The notes below the pieces were generated by a model. That model did no database searches. It was not told the DNA's origin and saw nothing but the letters and a program-made list of their open reading frames with translations. 64,000 bases of DNA from Shewanella oncorhynchi. GTDB taxonomy: Bacteria > Pseudomonadota > Gammaproteobacteria > Enterobacterales > Shewanellaceae. Positions 1 to 9,035 of the stretch are shown one piece after another. Both the position numbers and the translations under genes were made by a program. Location: positions 376,657 through 440,656 of the forward strand of contig NZ_JABAEB010000001.1 in assembly GCF_012584455.1 (NCBI RefSeq), read 5' to 3'. Numbering within the stretch: position 1 is the stretch's first letter; every line of letters starts with the position of its first letter.

Positions 1-60
1 AGCAACTTTAGCGCTACTGCCATGTTGGCTGGTTTTCTGTTCGATTTGAAAGTGCAATAG
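1..60 (+). CDS. C-terminal tail of an upstream gene (partial)
   Basis: The first 60 bases read in frame 1 as a 19-residue tail (SNFSATAMLAGFLFDLKVQ) ending in TAG at 58-60. The stretch has no internal stop, and after it all frames become stop-rich AT-rich sequence, so it is probably the end of a gene that begins left of the window. Too short to name a family. Confidence 0.45.
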   Translation, partial: SNFSATAMLAGFLFDLKVQ

Positions 61-338
61 AGATAACTCTGGCTATATAGCGTTGACGAGAACCTGTTGT
101 GCATATCGCGGTAATGTTAAGGAGTCTTGGGTACTAGGACACATTTTTATGCGATAAGCCTTTAAATCGACTTATCTCTAAAAGTGACCTTCTCCACTAT
201 CTTGATGCTTTTGTGATTGACTAAAAAGTCGCAAATAACGATGAAAGTAAAAATATTATTCATAAAGCGGATACCCGCCGCTTTAAATCTTCTCATTTCC
301 ATGTAAGTTAGTATTACTCCCATCCAGCTCTAGTATTC
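61..338. other. Intergenic region without recognised gene
   Basis: AT-rich spacer between the partial upstream gene and the DUF998 gene. I see no convincing ORF, RNA gene or strong hairpin. It presumably holds the promoter of the following gene, but no clear -35/-10 pair stands out. Confidence 0.5.
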
Positions 339-1052
339 ATGATCGCAAAAGTACAGAAGGTTACGATTAAAGGCGGCTCAACACTGGCCATTAAGTTTGG
401 TTTTTTTGGGATCTTTGGGCTTTTAATTGGCATTGTTATTACTGTTTTGGGGTTCGATGATTCTGAATTCCATCGCTTCAATTTTTTGAATCACACCCTA
501 AGTGAATTAGGGACTTATGGTCATTCGTCTTTCGCTGTCATTCTTAACGGTGGATTGTTTTTTGGCAGTTTAAGCCTCGTTTTCTATTGTTTGTCTTCTT
601 TGCAGCAGGTGACTTCTTGCTGGGGATACCCTTTCTTTATCAGTTTGGCTCTCACTTTTCTGGCTTTAGCGAGCGTGGGATTATTTCCGGTGAACGTGTA
701 TCACTTGCATGTTCTTGGGCTGAAATGGTTTTTCTATCTGGGGAGTTTGAGTTCGATCTTCTATTTAGCCTTGGTCTGTTTCGGCAAGTCTAACTTTGGC
801 CGTTGGACTGGGTTGTTGGCGTTAATAGTCTTATGTAGCATGTTGACGTTTCTGTATGCACCACAGCTCAATTTAGGCTTGACCGAAGGTGATAGACCGT
901 TTTATCAGGAGATGGTATTGCAACTGCCGCGTCCTACTTTGTGGTGGCCAGCCCTACTAGAATGGATTGGACTGGGAAGTTTATTGTGTTGGACAAGTGT
1001 GCTGCTTTTTAGCCAGTTAAGCTTCAGCCAAGATCCCAAAATCATTGGCTGA
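339..1052 (+). CDS. DUF998 family integral membrane protein
   Basis: A 237-residue, very hydrophobic protein with about six membrane segments (near residues 20-40, 62-84, 95-116, 125-148, 152-172 and 205-226). Near residues 50-60 it has the sequence NHTLSELG, which resembles the N-x-x-LSELG signature of DUF998 proteins in the first periplasmic loop. The family has no established biochemical role. The ATG at 339 lacks a strong Shine-Dalgarno, so the start is uncertain, but the first membrane segment begins about 18 residues in, which fits. It converges on ubiV with only 36 bp between the stops and is probably transcribed alone. Family call is by motif and topology only. Confidence 0.75.
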   Translation: MIAKVQKVTIKGGSTLAIKFGFFGIFGLLIGIVITVLGFDDSEFHRFNFLNHTLSELGTYGHSSFAVILNGGLFFGSLSLVFYCLSSLQQVTSCWGYPFFISLALTFLALASVGLFPVNVYHLHVLGLKWFFYLGSLSSIFYLALVCFGKSNFGRWTGLLALIVLCSMLTFLYAPQLNLGLTEGDRPFYQEMVLQLPRPTLWWPALLEWIGLGSLLCWTSVLLFSQLSFSQDPKIIG

Positions 1053-1088
1053 GTTATCTTTAAATTTAGGCTTATCTTCAGCTTTAGG

Positions 1089-1976
1089 CTATGGATTCAC
1101 ATGCACAGCAAGGCCCGCTTCACCAAACCAATAACCGTTGCACTGGGTTGTACCAAGTTTGCTATTCATCGAAAAATCCTGAGTATTTTTAGTCGCTTGA
1201 ATCGTATCGACCAAAGTATTGGCTTTAGTGATGCAGTCAAGACTACTGGGTGATACTCGAAACACATCGACCCCCATCTGTGTCATTGCCGCTATTTCAC
1301 TGCGTAAATCTAAACAGCTAGCGGATTGGGTTTGAATTCCATTGAGCCTGAGTAAAGGCTGCTGCTCTTGGGTTTGCGCGAGTAGTCCTTTACTGTATTC
1401 ACGGCACACCGTTTCGCAATGATCTTTCGTGAGCTGTTTGTGTCTAGCGGTAAAGCAGCGCGCCGAATGGGCGAGTGGTAAATAGCCGTGGCCGAGCACT
1501 TCCACCTCAAATGATGGCTGCTCTTGAATTACTTGTTGTAACCAAGCCTTAGATAGCTCCACTGGCATCACAAATCTTTGCATTCCAAACCGCTGCAAGA
1601 TATCTAAACTAGCACGATTGTAGTTATTGATACTCGCGCCGCAGACAAAGGGCAAATTACGCTCTTTGGCAAGATACACTGCCGCCATATCGTTTGCTTC
1701 GACGATAAATTCACCGTTATCGACCTGGCGTTTGAGCTCAGTATATTCAGATGGCGCTTCGATTAAGGCCAGCGTCGAAAGCACGACTTCTTTACCCGCC
1801 TGCTTGAGCATTTGCGCCAGCTCTAGATAATCGCCCCACTTGAGTTCGCGTCTGCGGCTACAAACCGCCTCACCTAAATACACTAAGGGAATTTGACTGG
1901 CGGCGACTTGCTGGTAAAAGTCAGCGACTTGCTGTTTCTGCCAGCAATACAACAGTGGTCCTAGGGAAATCTTCAT
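1089..1976 (-). CDS. ubiV: UbiV, O2-independent ubiquinone hydroxylation protein (peptidase U32 family)
   Basis: 295 residues of the U32 fold. In E. coli UbiV forms a complex with UbiU that hydroxylates the ubiquinone ring without oxygen, using prephenate as oxygen donor; each subunit binds a [4Fe-4S] cluster. Here Cys39, Cys174, Cys187 and Cys191 reproduce the E. coli ligand set (39, 180, 193, 197) with the same C-x12-C-x3-C spacing. The ATG at 1976 is preceded by AAGGA at good distance. It lies 37 bp downstream of ubiU on the same strand, so the two are very likely co-transcribed. Cluster binding and role are inferred from the family. Confidence 0.95.
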   Translation of the reverse strand: MKISLGPLLYCWQKQQVADFYQQVAASQIPLVYLGEAVCSRRRELKWGDYLELAQMLKQAGKEVVLSTLALIEAPSEYTELKRQVDNGEFIVEANDMAAVYLAKERNLPFVCGASINNYNRASLDILQRFGMQRFVMPVELSKAWLQQVIQEQPSFEVEVLGHGYLPLAHSARCFTARHKQLTKDHCETVCREYSKGLLAQTQEQQPLLRLNGIQTQSASCLDLRSEIAAMTQMGVDVFRVSPSSLDCITKANTLVDTIQATKNTQDFSMNSKLGTTQCNGYWFGEAGLAVHVNP

Positions 1977-2013
1977 AAGGTGTCCTTTGTCAATCTTGCT
2001 CTCTATTTACCTT

Positions 2014-3024
2014 TTATTGCCAATCGCGCTCGTAGGCGCCAAGCGTAGTGATCTGACCCTCGGATACTTTCGCTAGGGCTTGTTCCCAATGGGGTTGATT
2101 TTGGCTTTGTGAGTACAGCGCTGGATTATTTAGATAGGTGTCTATGGCTTGACGCCATACTCGAGTGACTTGTTCAACATAGGCGGGGCTGCGTTGACGT
2201 CCTTCGATTTTCAGCGACACTATGCCAGCTTTGGCTAGCTCTGGAAGTAAGCTTAAGGTATTCAAACTGGTTGGTGATTCGAGTAAATATTGCGGCGAAT
2301 CTTGATCTGCTGTGATGTAACGGCCTTTGCATACCACGGGATAACCCATTTGTTCGTCGAGGGCCGATTTATCAATTAACACATCGTTGAGCCGGGTTAA
2401 TCTGTTCTGTCCTTCTTCTTGCCAGCGTACGTGTTTTGCTGGTGAACAAGATCCACCAGTGTTGGGTGATTGGCCCGTTACATAGGATGACAGCTGGCAA
2501 CGCCCTTCGGCCATAATGCACAGACTACCAAAGGCGAATACTTCCAAATCCACTGGGCTGACTTTAGCAAGATCCCGTACTTGTTTCATGGATAACACCC
2601 GTGGCAATACTACTCGGGCGATGTTAAAGGCTTCCTTATAAAAGCTCAGCGCACCCAGATTGGTTGCACTGGCCTGCACCGATAAATGCAGTGGCAGGTT
2701 TGGATAGTGCCTATGGGCATAATCGAGTAAAGAAAGATCGGCGACAATTAATGCATCCATACCCAGTTTTGCCGCTAAATCGATAGCCTGATACCAACGA
2801 TGCTCTTCACCGGGCTTTGGAAAAGTATTTAAGGTCAAAAAGATTTTTTTGCCGTGCTTTTGCGTCAGCTCAGTGGCTTCTTGCAATTTTGCGGGGGTGA
2901 AGTTTAATCCTGCAAACGAGCGTGCGTTGGTGTCGTCTTTTAACCCTAGATACACAGCGTCGGCTCCGGCATGTAATGCCGACTTTAGCGAGGCCAGATT
3001 TCCTGCTGGACACAACAGCTCCAT
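2014..3024 (-). CDS. ubiU: UbiU, O2-independent ubiquinone hydroxylation protein (peptidase U32 family)
   Basis: 336 residues, opening with the typical U32 start MELLCPAGNL. Cysteines at 169, 176, 193 and 232 fall at the same positions as the four [4Fe-4S] ligands known for E. coli UbiU. With UbiV it is expected to form the heterodimer that adds hydroxyl groups to the ubiquinone ring under anoxic conditions. First gene of a ubiU-ubiV operon, divergent from ubiT across a 138-bp spacer that carries a possible FNR/EtrA site, which fits anaerobic control. Confidence 0.96.
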   Translation of the reverse strand: MELLCPAGNLASLKSALHAGADAVYLGLKDDTNARSFAGLNFTPAKLQEATELTQKHGKKIFLTLNTFPKPGEEHRWYQAIDLAAKLGMDALIVADLSLLDYAHRHYPNLPLHLSVQASATNLGALSFYKEAFNIARVVLPRVLSMKQVRDLAKVSPVDLEVFAFGSLCIMAEGRCQLSSYVTGQSPNTGGSCSPAKHVRWQEEGQNRLTRLNDVLIDKSALDEQMGYPVVCKGRYITADQDSPQYLLESPTSLNTLSLLPELAKAGIVSLKIEGRQRSPAYVEQVTRVWRQAIDTYLNNPALYSQSQNQPHWEQALAKVSEGQITTLGAYERDWQ

Positions 3025-3083
3025 AGTGATGCTCCCGATAAAATGATAGCCGCTGAGTGTAGGTAAGATTGAATGGCGATGAA

Positions 3084-3097
3084 TTGATTTAAAACAG
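3084..3097. promoter_or_regulatory. Candidate FNR/EtrA-type site between ubiU and ubiT
   Basis: TTGATTTAAAACAG matches the FNR consensus TTGAT-N4-ATCAA at 8 of 10 positions: the left half is perfect, the right half weak. It lies about midway between the divergent starts of ubiU and ubiT. In E. coli ubiTUV expression depends on FNR, so the position makes sense. This is a by-eye match. Confidence 0.4.
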
Positions 3098-3162
3098 GTT
3101 TAAGATCATAAAATCCCGATAAACTGGGATATATCATGTTTTATTCTTGTAGGGTTCCCGCT

Positions 3163-3696
3163 ATGTCCGCTGTTTTTTTCGCAAAATTTGCTCAGCAACT
3201 TTTAGAGTTCACCCCAAAAGCCATCGGCTTTCCCCTTGCTAAGATGCCGTTTAGCCTCAAAGCAAAAGCCATCAGCCAATTGCTTGAACTCTTACTTGCC
3301 GAGCAAGCTGCTGACGATGAGCTTGGATTTTTGATGGATAAATGGGTCGCGATTCGAGTGGAAGATATAAACTTAGCCTTCGAAGTCAGTTTTAATGGCA
3401 AGTGGCAAGTCAGAGAGCTCACCGATGCGCAGGTGACCTTCAGTGCCAACTCTGCTGAGCTAGTGTTAGTGGCGGCGGCGAAGGAAGATCCCGACACGCT
3501 ATTCTTCCAGCGTAAGCTGAGTATTCAAGGTGATACTGAATTAGGACTCGAAGTGAAAAACCTGCTGCTAAGTATCGAATTTGCCAGTATGCCAGCCCCA
3601 ATTCGTCTTAGTGTTGAAAAGCTTGCCGCTGTGATTGAGCGTCTGCAAATTGAAGCGAAACCGACAATTATTCTCGCCAAATCCCCAAGCTTTTAA
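3163..3696 (+). CDS. ubiT: UbiT, SCP2-domain lipid-binding protein for anaerobic ubiquinone synthesis
   Basis: 177 residues from the ATG at 3163; an upstream in-frame ATG at 3136 would add nine residues. I prefer 3163 because it gives nearly the length and N-terminal alignment of E. coli UbiT (174 residues). The SCP2 lipid-binding domain covers about residues 35-140, and DPDTLFFQRKLSIQGDTELG is the family hallmark. UbiT is an accessory lipid-binding factor that works with UbiU/UbiV when oxygen is absent, paralleling UbiJ in the aerobic pathway. Transcribed divergently from ubiUV and followed by a good terminator. Confidence 0.93.
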   Translation: MSAVFFAKFAQQLLEFTPKAIGFPLAKMPFSLKAKAISQLLELLLAEQAADDELGFLMDKWVAIRVEDINLAFEVSFNGKWQVRELTDAQVTFSANSAELVLVAAAKEDPDTLFFQRKLSIQGDTELGLEVKNLLLSIEFASMPAPIRLSVEKLAAVIERLQIEAKPTIILAKSPSF

Positions 3697-3735
3697 CGTT
3701 ATGTAGTGAGACTACACACTGCTAATTCCATAAAG

Positions 3736-3766
3736 AAGCCCGCTAAGTTGTTATCTTAGTGGGCTT
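3736..3766. terminator. Terminator between ubiT and the subtilase gene
   Basis: Stem AAGCCCGCTAAG / CTTAGTGGGCTT (one G-T pair) with a 7-nt loop, followed on the plus strand by ATTTTTATTT. On the minus strand the stem is followed by CTTTA, so it may also stop the convergent protease transcript. Confidence 0.85.
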
Positions 3767-3805
3767 ATTTTTATTTAAACTTTATTGTATGGTTTGGTCA
3801 ATGAG

Positions 3806-5695
3806 TTAGTAGCTTGCACTCAGTTGTAGTCCCGAGTAGCTCGAATAAGCGCGTAACATCACATGGTAAGTTCCCGCTTGAGTCACTGTAATCGAACAGC
3901 TTTCATTGTTCCCATTTTTATAGGGACGGCAATCATAGCTGGTGGTCGTTGGGGTAGTGCCTGCTTTAACATACAGGTCTACATCTCCAGTTCCGCCACT
4001 GGTGGCAATGTTGAGTTGGCTATTGGCTGGAACCACTATCTTATACAGTTTCTCTGTTGCCGTTGCCCCGCTTAAATTCGTGACAGGTACGCCATTGGTT
4101 AAGCAGTTTGCATCGGTGCAGCTTCCGCCGCCATTCAAGTTATAGCTGGCTGTCAACTGGGCATTGGCGTAATTATTATAGCCTTGCACCATCACATACC
4201 ACCGACCCGCCGTAGGTGTGGTGAAGTTACAGCTCTCGTTGTTGCCATTTTGATAGGGGCGGCATTGGTAGCTAGTTGTCGTCGGTTTTTGCCCTTGGCT
4301 GACATAAATATCCGCATCACCAGAACCACCCGCTAGATTGATCCCTAAACTTGCCGCATTGACTGGGACATCGATGTAGTAATACGTCGCAGAACCTGTG
4401 GCACCACTGATTGCGACACCCACATTATTTTGCAGCGGTGTTTCATCGACGGGGCAATTATTGCCACAGCCACCATCATCGCCTGCGAGTGAAAAGAGTA
4501 ATTTATTGGGTGAACCTGTTTTAGCGTCTGTAACTTTATTTGACGTGGCGCGTGTCGTAAGTAAGTTTGTCACCTGTGCGGGAGAGAGATTTGGATTTTC
4601 ATCTAAGTATAATGCGGCAACGCCTGCCACATGTGGGGCTGCCATTGAGGTACCACTTATGGTATTAGTCGCTGAATTCGAGTTATACCAAGCGGACGTA
4701 ATGCTCGAACCAGGCGCATAGATATCAAGGCAAGTCCCGAAGTTAGAAAAACTCGAGCGGGAATCGTTACTGGTGGTTGAACCAACTGTGATGGCGTTTA
4801 CCGCACGGGCGGGTGAGTAGTTACAAGCGCTGCTGTTGTCGTTACCCGCCGCCACTACGAAAGTGACCCCTGCGGCAACTGCGGCATTGACTGCATCATC
4901 AGTTGCTTGGGAGGCTCCTCCTCCTAAACTCATGTTTGCGACGGCGGGGCCGGAAGCATTGTTTTTCACCCAGTTTATCCCTGCAATCACGCCAGAGTTA
5001 CTACCTGAACCTGAACAGTTGAGTACTCTGACTCCCACAAGATTGACATTTTTAGCCACACCGTAGGTAGCGCCACCAACAGTTCCTGCCACATGGGTAC
5101 CATGGCCGTTACAGTCAGTCGCATCGTAATCATTATCCACAAAATCATAGCCACTGCTGGCGCGACCACCAAACTCATTGTGAGTATTAAGCACGCCAGT
5201 ATCGATCACAAAGGCGGTTACACCAGAGCCGTCGAAATCCGTGTGATAGTTACTATCCAATGGCAAGTTTCGTTGATCGATTCTGTCTATGCCCCAAGTC
5301 GGACTCGGTTGATTGGCATTGGCTTCAACCATAGGCGTTACTGACATGATTTGATCTTGTTCTATGTATTTCACATTTGGATCTTTACGCAGTGCTTTAA
5401 TCTGTTGGGCGCTGGCCTTGATGAGTACACCATTGAGCACATTGCCAAAGTTTTTCATCACAGTGACATCATATTGGTTGACTAAACTCTCGGCTTGTTT
5501 CGTCGCGAATTCAGCTATGGTGTTGTTATTACTTAGATTAAGAACGCTTGGGGTATTGAATACAACAATGTAAGTATCTTTGATGGCTTTAGATTGTGGG
5601 ACACTTACCATACTCGCTTGGTATTCATTAGCGTTAACAGGGAAGTAAGCAAGTCCAGTTGCGACCGCGACTGCAATTAAATGTTTCTTATGCAT
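3806..5695 (-). CDS. Secreted subtilisin-like serine protease (S8) with two C-terminal PPC domains
   Basis: 629 residues from the ATG at 5695, chosen because GGAG sits six bases upstream; longer in-frame starts at 5740 and 5707 lack one. Order: signal peptide (1 to about 22), inhibitor I9 propeptide (about 40-120), S8 catalytic domain (about 135-400) and two pre-peptidase C-terminal domains (about 430-520 and 540-629). The triad is Asp165 (VIDTGV), His198 (NGHGTHVAG) and Ser350 (SGTSMAAPH), with Asn285 as oxyanion residue. Each PPC domain carries the same CRPY-x-NGNNESC block, so they are internal duplicates. It resembles proteinase-K-like exoproteases; expected to be exported by Sec and matured by loss of the propeptide and probably the PPC domains. 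Confidence 0.95.
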   Translation of the reverse strand: MHKKHLIAVAVATGLAYFPVNANEYQASMVSVPQSKAIKDTYIVVFNTPSVLNLSNNNTIAEFATKQAESLVNQYDVTVMKNFGNVLNGVLIKASAQQIKALRKDPNVKYIEQDQIMSVTPMVEANANQPSPTWGIDRIDQRNLPLDSNYHTDFDGSGVTAFVIDTGVLNTHNEFGGRASSGYDFVDNDYDATDCNGHGTHVAGTVGGATYGVAKNVNLVGVRVLNCSGSGSNSGVIAGINWVKNNASGPAVANMSLGGGASQATDDAVNAAVAAGVTFVVAAGNDNSSACNYSPARAVNAITVGSTTSNDSRSSFSNFGTCLDIYAPGSSITSAWYNSNSATNTISGTSMAAPHVAGVAALYLDENPNLSPAQVTNLLTTRATSNKVTDAKTGSPNKLLFSLAGDDGGCGNNCPVDETPLQNNVGVAISGATGSATYYYIDVPVNAASLGINLAGGSGDADIYVSQGQKPTTTSYQCRPYQNGNNESCNFTTPTAGRWYVMVQGYNNYANAQLTASYNLNGGGSCTDANCLTNGVPVTNLSGATATEKLYKIVVPANSQLNIATSGGTGDVDLYVKAGTTPTTTSYDCRPYKNGNNESCSITVTQAGTYHVMLRAYSSYSGLQLSASY

Positions 5696-6216
5696 GTTGA
5701 ACTCCATTTTCTTTTTATGTCTCCACGGACTTCGAGACACAATTCAATGTAGAAGGTATTTTCAACCTGCCCAGTTCGGTGCTTAAGGCGTATCTAATTT
5801 ACAAGGTTAAAATGTAACACTTGATTTACAATTTGACCGTGGGTGACTTTTTACTTAGCTAAAGAGTGAGGTGTACAAATAAGCGTCAAAATAATAACTA
5901 TTAGTCTATTAAAACAACCGAGTTTGTAAAATTGGTGATTTATCAAGCGACATTTAGTCCGAATCATAAACTGTGAAGCAGCGATAAATTCCGTCTGCTA
6001 CTTTTTTGACATTCACCGCTGAAAAGAAGTCAGTCTAAAGTAGTGTTTTGACTAATGCTGAAATAAAAGCTTGGATTTAAGCGATTTAAAGGTTCCTCAT
6101 ACCGTTAAATGCATCATTATTGTGATTTTTTATGCGGGTTGTTTTGCGCAGGTTATGGCAGGTATTAGAGCAGATTTGACCGAGAGGCATTATAGCCACT
6201 CGGTCAGGTGACGTGA
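5696..6216. other. Intergenic region upstream of the protease and downstream of the ferredoxin
   Basis: About 520 bp of AT-rich sequence with no convincing ORF. It contains the protease ribosome site just above 5695, presumably the protease promoter, and a hairpin (GACCGAG at 6178-6184 pairing with CTCGGTC at 6199-6205) just past the ferredoxin stop. That stem lacks a U-tract on the minus strand, so it is only a possible terminator or 3'-end stabiliser. Nothing else recognised. Confidence 0.5.
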
Positions 6217-6468
6217 TTAAGCTTTTTGCGTTAACACGGCAAATTTCACTAACAATTCGTCGTTAGATTCGACACGGTTTGGATCTGGGTCGATGCAATC
6301 AATGGGGCAGACAGATACGCAAGTCGGTTTGTCGTAGTGACCCACACATTCGGTGCAACGGTCTGGATCGATTTCATAGATTTCTTCACCCATAGTGATG
6401 GCCTGATTAGGACATTCAGGTTCACACATGTCGCAATTGATGCAGCTATCGTCGATCAGTAGTGCCAT
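6217..6468 (-). CDS. yfhL: YfhL-family 2[4Fe-4S] ferredoxin
   Basis: 83 residues. Two cluster-binding blocks are visible: CINCDMCEPECP near the N-terminus and CTECVGHYDKPTCVSVCP in the middle, the latter with the insertion between the second and third cysteines that is typical of the YfhL/Allochromatium-type ferredoxins. It should carry electrons at low potential in the cytoplasm. It starts four bases after the trhP stop on the same strand, so the two are almost certainly one operon, which suggests it serves the Fe-S enzyme TrhP (inference). Confidence 0.93.
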   Translation of the reverse strand: MALLIDDSCINCDMCEPECPNQAITMGEEIYEIDPDRCTECVGHYDKPTCVSVCPIDCIDPDPNRVESNDELLVKFAVLTQKA

Positions 6469-6472
6469 GATC

Positions 6473-7840
6473 TTAACCTAGTTCATGTGGGTTGCGAGTA
6501 TCCTGACCTTGGGGCAAGTTACGCAGCAAAATACCGTGGCTCAAATCGACTTCTTTCGGCACGGGCAGATACACAGTGTGCCCCGAACCTAAACCGGCTT
6601 CAACTGCTTCAGCTTTGCGATTTTCGAGTTGTTCAATCGTCAAACTGATATTGCCCTGCGGCGTCATCAGTTCAACACTGTCGCCAACGGAGAACTTGTT
6701 TTTTACTTCAATTTCGGCCAATCCTGCAAGATTACGTTTTCCCGTCAGTTCACCTACAAATTGTTGGGTGTCACTAACTGAGTAGCCATAGTCATAATTT
6801 TGGTATTCATCATGCACATGGCGACGTAAAAAGCCTTCGGTATAACCACGGTGGGCTAGGCCTTCTAATTGATTCATTAGACTGCGGTCGAAATCTTTAC
6901 CCGATGAAGCATCTTCAATCGCGCGGCGATACAGTTGTGCTGTACGGGCAACGTAATAGAAGGACTTAGTGCGGCCTTCAATTTTGAGCGAGTCTATGCC
7001 CATTTTAGTCAGGCGCTCAACGTGCTGAATGGCCCGTAAGTCTTTAGAGTTCATGATATAAGTGCCGTGCTCATCTTCGAAGGCGGGCATGTATTCGCCG
7101 GGGCGATTGGCTTCCTGTAGTAGGTAAATTTGATCTGTGGGAGCGCCTGCGCCTAAGGTCGTTGGCGTTTCAATTTGCACCGCATTTGGCATGGCAATGA
7201 TGTCACCGCTGTCATTTTGCTGCGCTTCGTGTACATCGTATTTCCAGCGACAAGCATTAGTGCAGGTGCCTTGGTTAGGATCGCGTTTATTGATATAACC
7301 TGAGAGTAAACAACGGCCTGAATACGCCATACACAGGGCGCCATGCACAAACACTTCAAGCTCGATATCGGGGCAGCGCTGACGAATCTCTTCGATTTCA
7401 TCTAAAGACAATTCGCGTGACAGGATCACGCGTTTGATGCCTTGGGTTTGCCAAAACTTTACCGAGGCCCAGTTGATGGCATTTGCTTGCACGGATAAAT
7501 GCACCACTTGATCAGGAAACGCTTCACGTACCATCATGATTAAACCGGGATCGGACATGATCAGTGCGTCAGGCTTCATCGCCACTACGGGTTCCATGTC
7601 CTTGATATAGGTTTTTAGCTTGGCATTGTGGGGCGCGATATTGCTCACCACATACAGCTTTTTACCGAGTGCATGGGCTTCTTCAATCCCAGTGGCAAGG
7701 TTTTCCATTTTAAAGTCATTGTTACGTACCCTTAGACTATATCTTGGCTGACCGGCATACACTGCATCTGCGCCATAGGCAAAGGCGTAGCGCATGTTCT
7801 TTAAGGTTCCAGCTGGAGACAGCAGCTCAGGTTTAAACAT
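6473..7840 (-). CDS. trhP: TrhP, prephenate-dependent tRNA uridine-34 hydroxylase (peptidase U32 family, YegQ)
   Basis: 455 residues from the ATG at 7840; the upstream start at 7852 adds only MRVI and E. coli YegQ begins at the equivalent MFKPELLSPAG. E. coli TrhP makes 5-hydroxyuridine at wobble position 34 of certain tRNAs without oxygen, taking the hydroxyl from prephenate. The U32 catalytic region with cysteines GALCMAYSGRCLLSGY and CTNACRW (about residues 165-205) is present, as is the C-terminal beta-barrel extension. Third U32 protein within 8 kb, after ubiU and ubiV; all three use the same chemistry. Confidence 0.95.
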   Translation of the reverse strand: MFKPELLSPAGTLKNMRYAFAYGADAVYAGQPRYSLRVRNNDFKMENLATGIEEAHALGKKLYVVSNIAPHNAKLKTYIKDMEPVVAMKPDALIMSDPGLIMMVREAFPDQVVHLSVQANAINWASVKFWQTQGIKRVILSRELSLDEIEEIRQRCPDIELEVFVHGALCMAYSGRCLLSGYINKRDPNQGTCTNACRWKYDVHEAQQNDSGDIIAMPNAVQIETPTTLGAGAPTDQIYLLQEANRPGEYMPAFEDEHGTYIMNSKDLRAIQHVERLTKMGIDSLKIEGRTKSFYYVARTAQLYRRAIEDASSGKDFDRSLMNQLEGLAHRGYTEGFLRRHVHDEYQNYDYGYSVSDTQQFVGELTGKRNLAGLAEIEVKNKFSVGDSVELMTPQGNISLTIEQLENRKAEAVEAGLGSGHTVYLPVPKEVDLSHGILLRNLPQGQDTRNPHELG

Positions 7841-8168
7841 AATCACTCTCAAATGGGTTAATAAATGACGCGGTGCGCGGGGGCGGCATTTTACACAATG
7901 AAAGTAGGGGTATGCAAATTGCCTTAGTTAACTTTAGCAGTACTTCACATTTTACGAATATAGTGAGTTTGGCTTAGATCAACTGGAGCGGAATATTTCA
8001 ACTTGAGTGATGATTGAGGTCGATGATCAAGACAGATAAGTAAGGCAAAATTGATAACGCAATCATACAAATTATTAACGTCTGCAGTTTTTTCTACGCA
8101 TCTAATGACAGCCAACTGATATACTCCAACAATCCAATGTTGATGTTTACAGATTGATGGGAGTTAAG
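7841..8168. other. Divergent intergenic region between trhP and the HDOD gene
   Basis: About 330 bp carrying divergent promoters; no ORF or RNA gene recognised. A weak FNR-like match (TTGGCTTAGATCAA at 7969-7982) is present but its left half is poor, so I do not call it as a site. GGGAG at 8159-8163 is the ribosome site of the HDOD gene. Confidence 0.45.
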
Positions 8169-9011
8169 ATGTCTACCGAACATCTACTGTTAGTCAGTTT
8201 ATTAAAAAAACTAAAAGACGATGCCTTAGTACTACCGACCTTGCCTGAAGTGGCGATGCGGGTGCAAGAAGTGGTTGGACGCTCCGATGCGAGCCTTAAA
8301 CAAGTGGCAGAAGTGATCGGCCAAGATGCAGCGATTTCTGCGCGTATTATTAAGGTCGCCAACAGCGCGCTATATAGCCGAGGCGTGCCAGCTGAAAGTA
8401 TCAACAGTGCGGTTTCTCGTATTGGTTTAATCCAGATTAAAAGCATTGCCACTTCGGTGGCGATGGAGCAATTATTTATTTCCACCAATGAAATGGTGTG
8501 GGAAGTCATGGACGAAGTGTGGCGTACCTCAATCGATGTAACTGCTGCGTCTTGTGCCATGCTGCAGATGTATAATAAGCGCCATTCAACCAGCCGGTTA
8601 AATTTTGATACCTTAACCTTAGCTGGACTCGTGCATAACATTGGCGCCTTACCTGTATTAACAGAAGCGGAGGCGCATCCCCATTTATTCACTAGCATTG
8701 ATCAATTACGCGCGCTCGTACGTAAAATGCAAGGGCCTTTGGGTCGTGCTGTTTTGAAAAGTTGGGATTTCTCTACCGAAGTGATGGAAGTGGTTGAGCG
8801 TTGGGCTGATTTACCTTATCTACCCGATCATGTCACCTATCTTGACTTTATTCGTGCAGCGGCCTTTTATACCGGTGAATTGCGAGCGGGCACTGAACTA
8901 GAGCAACGTCTCGGTGTGTTTGTCGCCCGTGGATTACCTGTGACGACCGATGATTTAGCCAGTGATGAGTTTATGGAAAAATTCCATTCAATTAGAGAAA
9001 GTTACCAATAA
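8169..9011 (+). CDS. HDOD-domain signalling protein
   Basis: 280 residues. The ATG at 8169 has GGGAG five bases upstream and is preferred over an in-frame TTG at 8154. An HDOD domain covers about residues 15-215 (LPTLPEVAMRVQEVV, then QDAAISARIIKVANSALYS). HDOD proteins are non-catalytic relatives of HD-GYP phosphodiesterases and act as adaptors in signal transduction. It is followed 24 bp later by a GGDEF/EAL gene on the same strand, so a shared c-di-GMP output is likely (inference). Confidence 0.9.
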   Translation: MSTEHLLLVSLLKKLKDDALVLPTLPEVAMRVQEVVGRSDASLKQVAEVIGQDAAISARIIKVANSALYSRGVPAESINSAVSRIGLIQIKSIATSVAMEQLFISTNEMVWEVMDEVWRTSIDVTAASCAMLQMYNKRHSTSRLNFDTLTLAGLVHNIGALPVLTEAEAHPHLFTSIDQLRALVRKMQGPLGRAVLKSWDFSTEVMEVVERWADLPYLPDHVTYLDFIRAAAFYTGELRAGTELEQRLGVFVARGLPVTTDDLASDEFMEKFHSIRESYQ

Positions 9012-9035
9012 TCGTTAGGCCTAAATGGAATTCAA

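Noticed and set aside
7969..7982. FNR-like sequence TTGGCTTAGATCAA between trhP and the HDOD gene
   Set aside because: The right half is perfect but the left half matches poorly (TTGGC); one such match in an AT-rich spacer is expected by chance.
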